This document shows positions 60,326 to 64,000 of a DNA stretch of 64,000 nucleotides, piece by piece (the stretch's first letter is position 1; each line of letters begins with the position of its first letter). Both the position numbers and the translations under genes were made by a program. The stretch is from Oscillatoriales cyanobacterium (GTDB taxonomy: Bacteria; Cyanobacteriota; Cyanobacteriia; Cyanobacteriales; Microcoleaceae), in NCBI GenBank assembly GCA_004293365.1, contig RDYN01000013.1, forward strand, positions 1 through 64,000, read 5' to 3'. The notes beneath the pieces are model-generated. The model did no database searches, was not told where the DNA came from, and worked only from the letters and a program-made list of their open reading frames with translations.

Positions 60326-62002
60326 TTACTGTCGCGTGTATCGGTGCTTGACACCCATCGGGAAATACTCTGCATCGCCCATGGCAGTTAATGTCACGAC
60401 GGGTAACTGATATTCGGGCGGCACGTAATTAGCAAATTCGCTGTTGAGGCGCCGCAATTGCGCGAGAATTGAAGATGCGATCGCCACTTTCATCTCCTCG
60501 TCCCCTTCCACCCCCGCTGCTAACTCCACAACCACCGATAAAAATCGATTTCGATCCGCATCTTCCTTGACTTGCAGCACAAATTTTCCCGTCACCCATT
60601 CGCTAACAGTCGGAACTTCTAAACCTACGGTGACATTTTCTGGGTAGATGTTAGCACCGAAGTAGGAAACGGTAAAGTGCGATCGACCAAACACATAAAC
60701 AAATGGCAGATTGCGAATTCCTCTCGGCAAACCGGCACTTTCCCCAGCCGCCACTTCCTGCAAATGTGCCACCGGATTAAATCCCCATTCTGCCAAAAAA
60801 TCGAGCATTGCTTCGTAAGAAATTAAACCGCCGTTATCGGAAATGTGATACCGTATGAGCGGGATGCCGTTGTCGCCAGAAAATAACAGCGTGCCGTCAT
60901 CATTCACTTCAAAAAAGCGGCTTTTCGGATCGTACTGCACCAGCGTTGGCAACCGCGATTCTCCGAATAAATTGCGCGCTGCTTCCGGATTGTTTGCGAA
61001 CCAGCGGCGGATGCAAATACTCAACGGTGTCTCGTTGCCCAAAACGCCCGCATCGGCTGTACCGTAAAGACTCGCAGAATTGTAATATAAATTCTCCGTT
61101 GATAGTTGGGAATTGGTAATTGGTAATTGGTAATTGGTAATTGGTAATTCGGAATTGGTAATTATGAATTCTCCCCATCTCCCCATCTCCCCATCTCCCC
61201 CTCTTCCTTCTTCCTTCTTCCTTCTTCCTTCTTCCTTCGTATTGTGATAATTAATGCGATCGCTCACCAAACTCCGCCATTCTTCGCTAAACACTTCCCC
61301 GGCAAACACCATCTTAATTCGATATTTTTGCCACTCCACACCCGCAGCAATCCCGCTATCAATAACATCCTTGATAAACGGCGGATATCCCAACAATACT
61401 ACTTGCTCGAAATGCTCCCCAAGTTCTCGAACTGCTCGAAATATTTCAGTCTTGTTATTCCCCGGCGTCACCACCGTCACGGGATAACCCTTACTTGCTA
61501 GATAGCGGCAGCAATTCGCCGTGTACATTCCGCCTACCCAAGTCCCCAAGGCAAAGCAAATCACAGCTAAAGTGCGGCGGGTCTCGGCGAAAAAACTGTC
61601 GTGAAATATTTGTTCAAAGCGATCGGCAATTTGCAACTCGTCGCTGATAAAACGCGGCCAAAATGTCGGGTTTCCTGTCGAACCAGATGAAACAGCAATG
61701 AAATCGCAGGTTTCTAATTTGCCCTGGCGGCACAACTGAGGCAGCGGGTAAAAGCGCAAATAATTCTCTTTGGTAATTAGCGGCAATTTTTGGAAGTCTT
61801 CCAAGGTTTGAATAGACTCGGGATTGATGTTGAGTGCAGCTAGGAACTTCTGGTAAGCTGGTACTGTGGCAGCGACGTTGTGAAAAAGTGCGATCGCCTC
61901 GGATTCTGCATCTCGACTCTGCTGTTGCAATCGTTCCTCAAGCGGCGCACTCAAAAATTGTTCAAACGCCCCAATTGCTCGCTGACGCGGTTCTGGCTGC
62001 AT
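60326..62002 (-). CDS. Phenylacetate-CoA ligase-like enzyme with in-frame repeat insertion
   Basis: A 558-aa AMP-forming acyl-CoA ligase-like protein (PaaK/coenzyme F390 synthetase group). Visible are AVSSGSTGNPTFWP (phosphate loop) near residue 105, SLYGTADAGVLGNETPLS near residue 310, and LFSGDNGIPLIRYHISDNGG. Between about residues 255 and 304 lies a low-complexity insert (KEEGRRKKEEGRGG, ELPITNYQLPITNSQL) encoded by tandem repeats of CTTCCTT, CTCCCCAT and TTGGTAA. Members of this family do not have it. The substrate is unknown; no paa pathway genes are adjacent. Confidence 0.85.
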   Translation of the reverse strand: MQPEPRQRAIGAFEQFLSAPLEERLQQQSRDAESEAIALFHNVAATVPAYQKFLAALNINPESIQTLEDFQKLPLITKENYLRFYPLPQLCRQGKLETCDFIAVSSGSTGNPTFWPRFISDELQIADRFEQIFHDSFFAETRRTLAVICFALGTWVGGMYTANCCRYLASKGYPVTVVTPGNNKTEIFRAVRELGEHFEQVVLLGYPPFIKDVIDSGIAAGVEWQKYRIKMVFAGEVFSEEWRSLVSDRINYHNTKEEGRRKKEEGRGGDGEMGRWGEFIITNSELPITNYQLPITNSQLSTENLYYNSASLYGTADAGVLGNETPLSICIRRWFANNPEAARNLFGESRLPTLVQYDPKSRFFEVNDDGTLLFSGDNGIPLIRYHISDNGGLISYEAMLDFLAEWGFNPVAHLQEVAAGESAGLPRGIRNLPFVYVFGRSHFTVSYFGANIYPENVTVGLEVPTVSEWVTGKFVLQVKEDADRNRFLSVVVELAAGVEGDEEMKVAIASSILAQLRRLNSEFANYVPPEYQLPVVTLTAMGDAEYFPMGVKHRYTRQ

Positions 62003-62303
62003 GATTGGCTCCTTAAAATGCGTATTTGCACGTCGCTCGATCGAGATTCAGTTAGTAGCGCTAACGACCGGGCGGCAGATTAGGCAGGCTACTAAAAATT
62101 TGAACACACTTTGTGGTCGATCGCACAAATACACCCGGCAATCGAGTTGCGTGCAGACAACGGCTTTTTTAACACAACAACCGCAGGCGATGACCGAGCA
62201 GCCGATCGACTCATCAACACCGACACACTATGTCAAGATTAATTAGCGCGATCGCCCAAAACGGACAATCTCAATCAAGCGTAACAATCCGACGCAAGTT
62301 TCA
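62003..62303. promoter_or_regulatory. Divergent promoter region of ligase and kinase
   Basis: About 300 bases with several GATCGCAC and CGATCGAC motifs but no gene. The kinase start at 62304 follows TTTCAATG without a clear ribosome site. Confidence 0.45.
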
Positions 62304-64000
62304 ATGAACAATCCCATCTACCCCGGCATAACTCTCCACAACCACTACCGCATCGTCCGCGAACTGGGACACGGCGGCTTCGGGCGCACCTACCTCGCTG
62401 AAGATGCCCACCGATTTAACGAACCCTGCGTTTTAAAAGAATTTGCGCCCCAAGTACAAGGAAGTTACGCTTTACAAAAATCCGAGGAACTCTTCGAGCG
62501 CGAAGCCGGAGTGCTCTACAAGCTGCAACACAATCAAATCCCGCGCTTCCGCGAAATGTTTCGAGTCAGTATAGTCGATCGGGGCTACCTATTTCTCGTT
62601 CAAGACTACGTACCCGGTCAAAACTACCGCTTCCTGCTGGACGCCCGCAAGCGTCAGGGTTTGCGGTTCATCGAAGCAGAAATCAATCAACTGCTGGTTC
62701 AGATTTTGCCAGTGCTCGAATACATTCATTCCTTGGGAGTAATTCACCGCGACATCTCCCCGGACAACCTAATTCTGCGCTTGTCTGACGGAATGCCGGT
62801 GCTCATTGACTTCGGCGGAGTCAAACAAGTCGCCGCCACCGTAGAATCTCTATTTGCTGAAAATGAAGCTAACGGCACTCCCACCCCCGCGACTCGCATC
62901 GGCAAGCTCGGCTATGCTCCCGTCGAACAGATGCAGATGGGGATTGTGTCTCCGCACAGCGATTTGTACGCTCTGGCGGCGACGGTTTTGGTGTTGCTGA
63001 CGGGGAAGGAACCGCATCAATTGCTCGACAGCCAGACGCTGAATTGGAACTGGCGATCGCACTGTTCTCTGTCTCCGAATTTGTCCCTGGTGCTGGATAA
63101 AATGCTCGCTGTGCAGCCAAAAGAGCGCTACTCCTCGGCTCGCGAGGTTTTGCTCGCTCTCTCGGGCAATCCACCTTTAGGGCCGCAGCCGCAGCCTGCC
63201 CCAGATTTTGGCCTCACGCAGCAGCCGCCGGATCGCTCGCCCATACCCGTGCCCGCCCCTCCCCCGAAGCTGCCGGGTACTCCGGTGCGAGTGGCCACGA
63301 TCGGCAATCAGCAAAAGATGCCTGCTTGGCAAATGTTTTTGTTCGTAGTGGCGGTGCTTTCGAGTATGGGGGCAGTTGGCTGGTTTGCGGGCAATTACGT
63401 GTTAAACCTGCAATCCAAAGTGCAGAAGATTCCCGTGACTCCGGGCCCGAAGCAGCAGCAAGAAGATGCTTTGCGCGATCGCTACTCTCGGCTTAAAATT
63501 GACGATCGATTCTACAACGGTTACGTCAACCTTGTAGACGAGAATTTCTACGCCAAATACCCAGAATTAGACGGGCGGCTGTTAAAAGAAGGTGATGAGG
63601 ATCGCCAGTGGCGCGAAAGGTGGCAGAAAATCGGCGACGACTTGCTCGACAAGCTGGAAAACCTCAGCAGCGATGCTAGAGCGCGGTTGGGCAGTTACGA
63701 CACCGCCGATCTCGATCGCTCGAAAACCGAGGTTAACAAGCTGAATTTAAGCAGTCGAGCGCTGTACGATTTGGCTGATGCCAAGTTCTTTTATTGGTTT
63801 CCACAGCACCCGCGGAATAAAAATATCATCGGTTTGCCCGTGGGACAAATTTGGCAAGCAATTACCGCCGACGCCCTCACAGCTTTGCAAGCCGGAGCAA
63901 CTGTCGAAACCGTTGAATTTGACCGCCGCGCGAACAGCAAAACCCTTAAAGGAAATCTCAAGCCCGGAGAAGGCAAAGCTTACATTGCCAGGTTCGCCCA
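62304..64000 (+). CDS. Serine/threonine protein kinase, 3' end outside window
   Basis: An open frame of 565 codons that runs off the window end. Residues 8-290 are an Hanks-type kinase: G-loop ELGHGGFGRTYLAED, Lys in CVLKEFAPQ, catalytic HRDISPDN, DFGG at VLIDFGGVKQ and an activation segment with GYAPVEQ. A Pro-rich linker (about 290-330) leads to a membrane helix (FLFVVAVLSSMGAVGWFAGN) near 350, and an extracytoplasmic helical domain follows. Kinases of this design are common in filamentous cyanobacteria. Stop codon not in view. Confidence 0.88.
   Translation, partial: MNNPIYPGITLHNHYRIVRELGHGGFGRTYLAEDAHRFNEPCVLKEFAPQVQGSYALQKSEELFEREAGVLYKLQHNQIPRFREMFRVSIVDRGYLFLVQDYVPGQNYRFLLDARKRQGLRFIEAEINQLLVQILPVLEYIHSLGVIHRDISPDNLILRLSDGMPVLIDFGGVKQVAATVESLFAENEANGTPTPATRIGKLGYAPVEQMQMGIVSPHSDLYALAATVLVLLTGKEPHQLLDSQTLNWNWRSHCSLSPNLSLVLDKMLAVQPKERYSSAREVLLALSGNPPLGPQPQPAPDFGLTQQPPDRSPIPVPAPPPKLPGTPVRVATIGNQQKMPAWQMFLFVVAVLSSMGAVGWFAGNYVLNLQSKVQKIPVTPGPKQQQEDALRDRYSRLKIDDRFYNGYVNLVDENFYAKYPELDGRLLKEGDEDRQWRERWQKIGDDLLDKLENLSSDARARLGSYDTADLDRSKTEVNKLNLSSRALYDLADAKFFYWFPQHPRNKNIIGLPVGQIWQAITADALTALQAGATVETVEFDRRANSKTLKGNLKPGEGKAYIARFA

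Overview
The window is chromosomal DNA of a filamentous, probably non-heterocystous cyanobacterium of the Oscillatoria/Microcoleus/Phormidium kind (inference). The evidence is frequent HIP1 octamers (GCGATCGC), a Ycf35/DUF1257 gene, a DUF2997 gene, an acyl-lipid delta-12 desaturase (desA), a cyanobacterial-type Ser/Thr kinase, several Uma2 genes, and many heptanucleotide tandem repeats of the STRR type.

Regions. 0-5.7 kb: threonine aldolase, DUF2997 protein, a GrpE-like/Hsp70 pair, a methyltransferase-HIT fusion and an unknown gene. 5.8-8.1 kb: a DUF262 + HEPN-nuclease module, with a possible third small gene lacking an ATG. 8.2-15.6 kb: ilvA, then an accessory patch (Uma2, an Rpn-type nuclease, orphan antitoxin-like genes, a lone vMAP-type HTH protein, a ParE/ParD-like pair, an S1-domain two-gene operon). 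15.6-21 kb: a slipin, two adjacent tRNA genes with odd features, a methyltransferase, Ycf35 and a broken HEAT/WD40 gene. 21.6-31 kb: a four-PAS HWE-type kinase overlapping a REC-GGDEF-EAL regulator, a J-domain membrane protein, polA and a nuclease lipoprotein. 31-38.4 kb: repeats, a secreted protein, a hybrid-free histidine kinase, a gene remnant and clpB. 38.8-41 kb: a ribbon-helix-helix gene and a second DUF262 + HEPN locus whose DUF262 gene carries an internal deletion. 41-46 kb: secreted and membrane proteins, BrkB/YihY. 43.9-50.4 kb: a divergent locus of a caspase-nSTAND1-WD40 giant protein and a two-gene cassette ending in a membrane protein. 50.5-55 kb: PD-(D/E)XK-like gene, Uma2, thrC, desA. 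55.1-59.2 kb: a ParA-like ATPase fused to an HsdR N-terminal nuclease domain, followed by two ParB-like proteins. 59.3-64 kb: Uma2, a phenylacetate-CoA-ligase-like enzyme with heptamer repeats inside its reading frame, and a Ser/Thr kinase cut by the window end.

The best candidates for an undescribed system are the caspase-nSTAND1-WD40 locus with its divergent membrane-protein cassette, and the HsdR_N-ParA plus double ParB-like cassette. The two DUF262/HEPN loci look like one intact and one decaying copy of the same type of conflict module. Intergenic DNA is rich in inverted-repeat families (AGAAACCGGG, TGCGGACTNNAGTCC, GTTGTTGCGCTTCAG, GTAGGGTGCGTC) and in period-7 tandem repeats.
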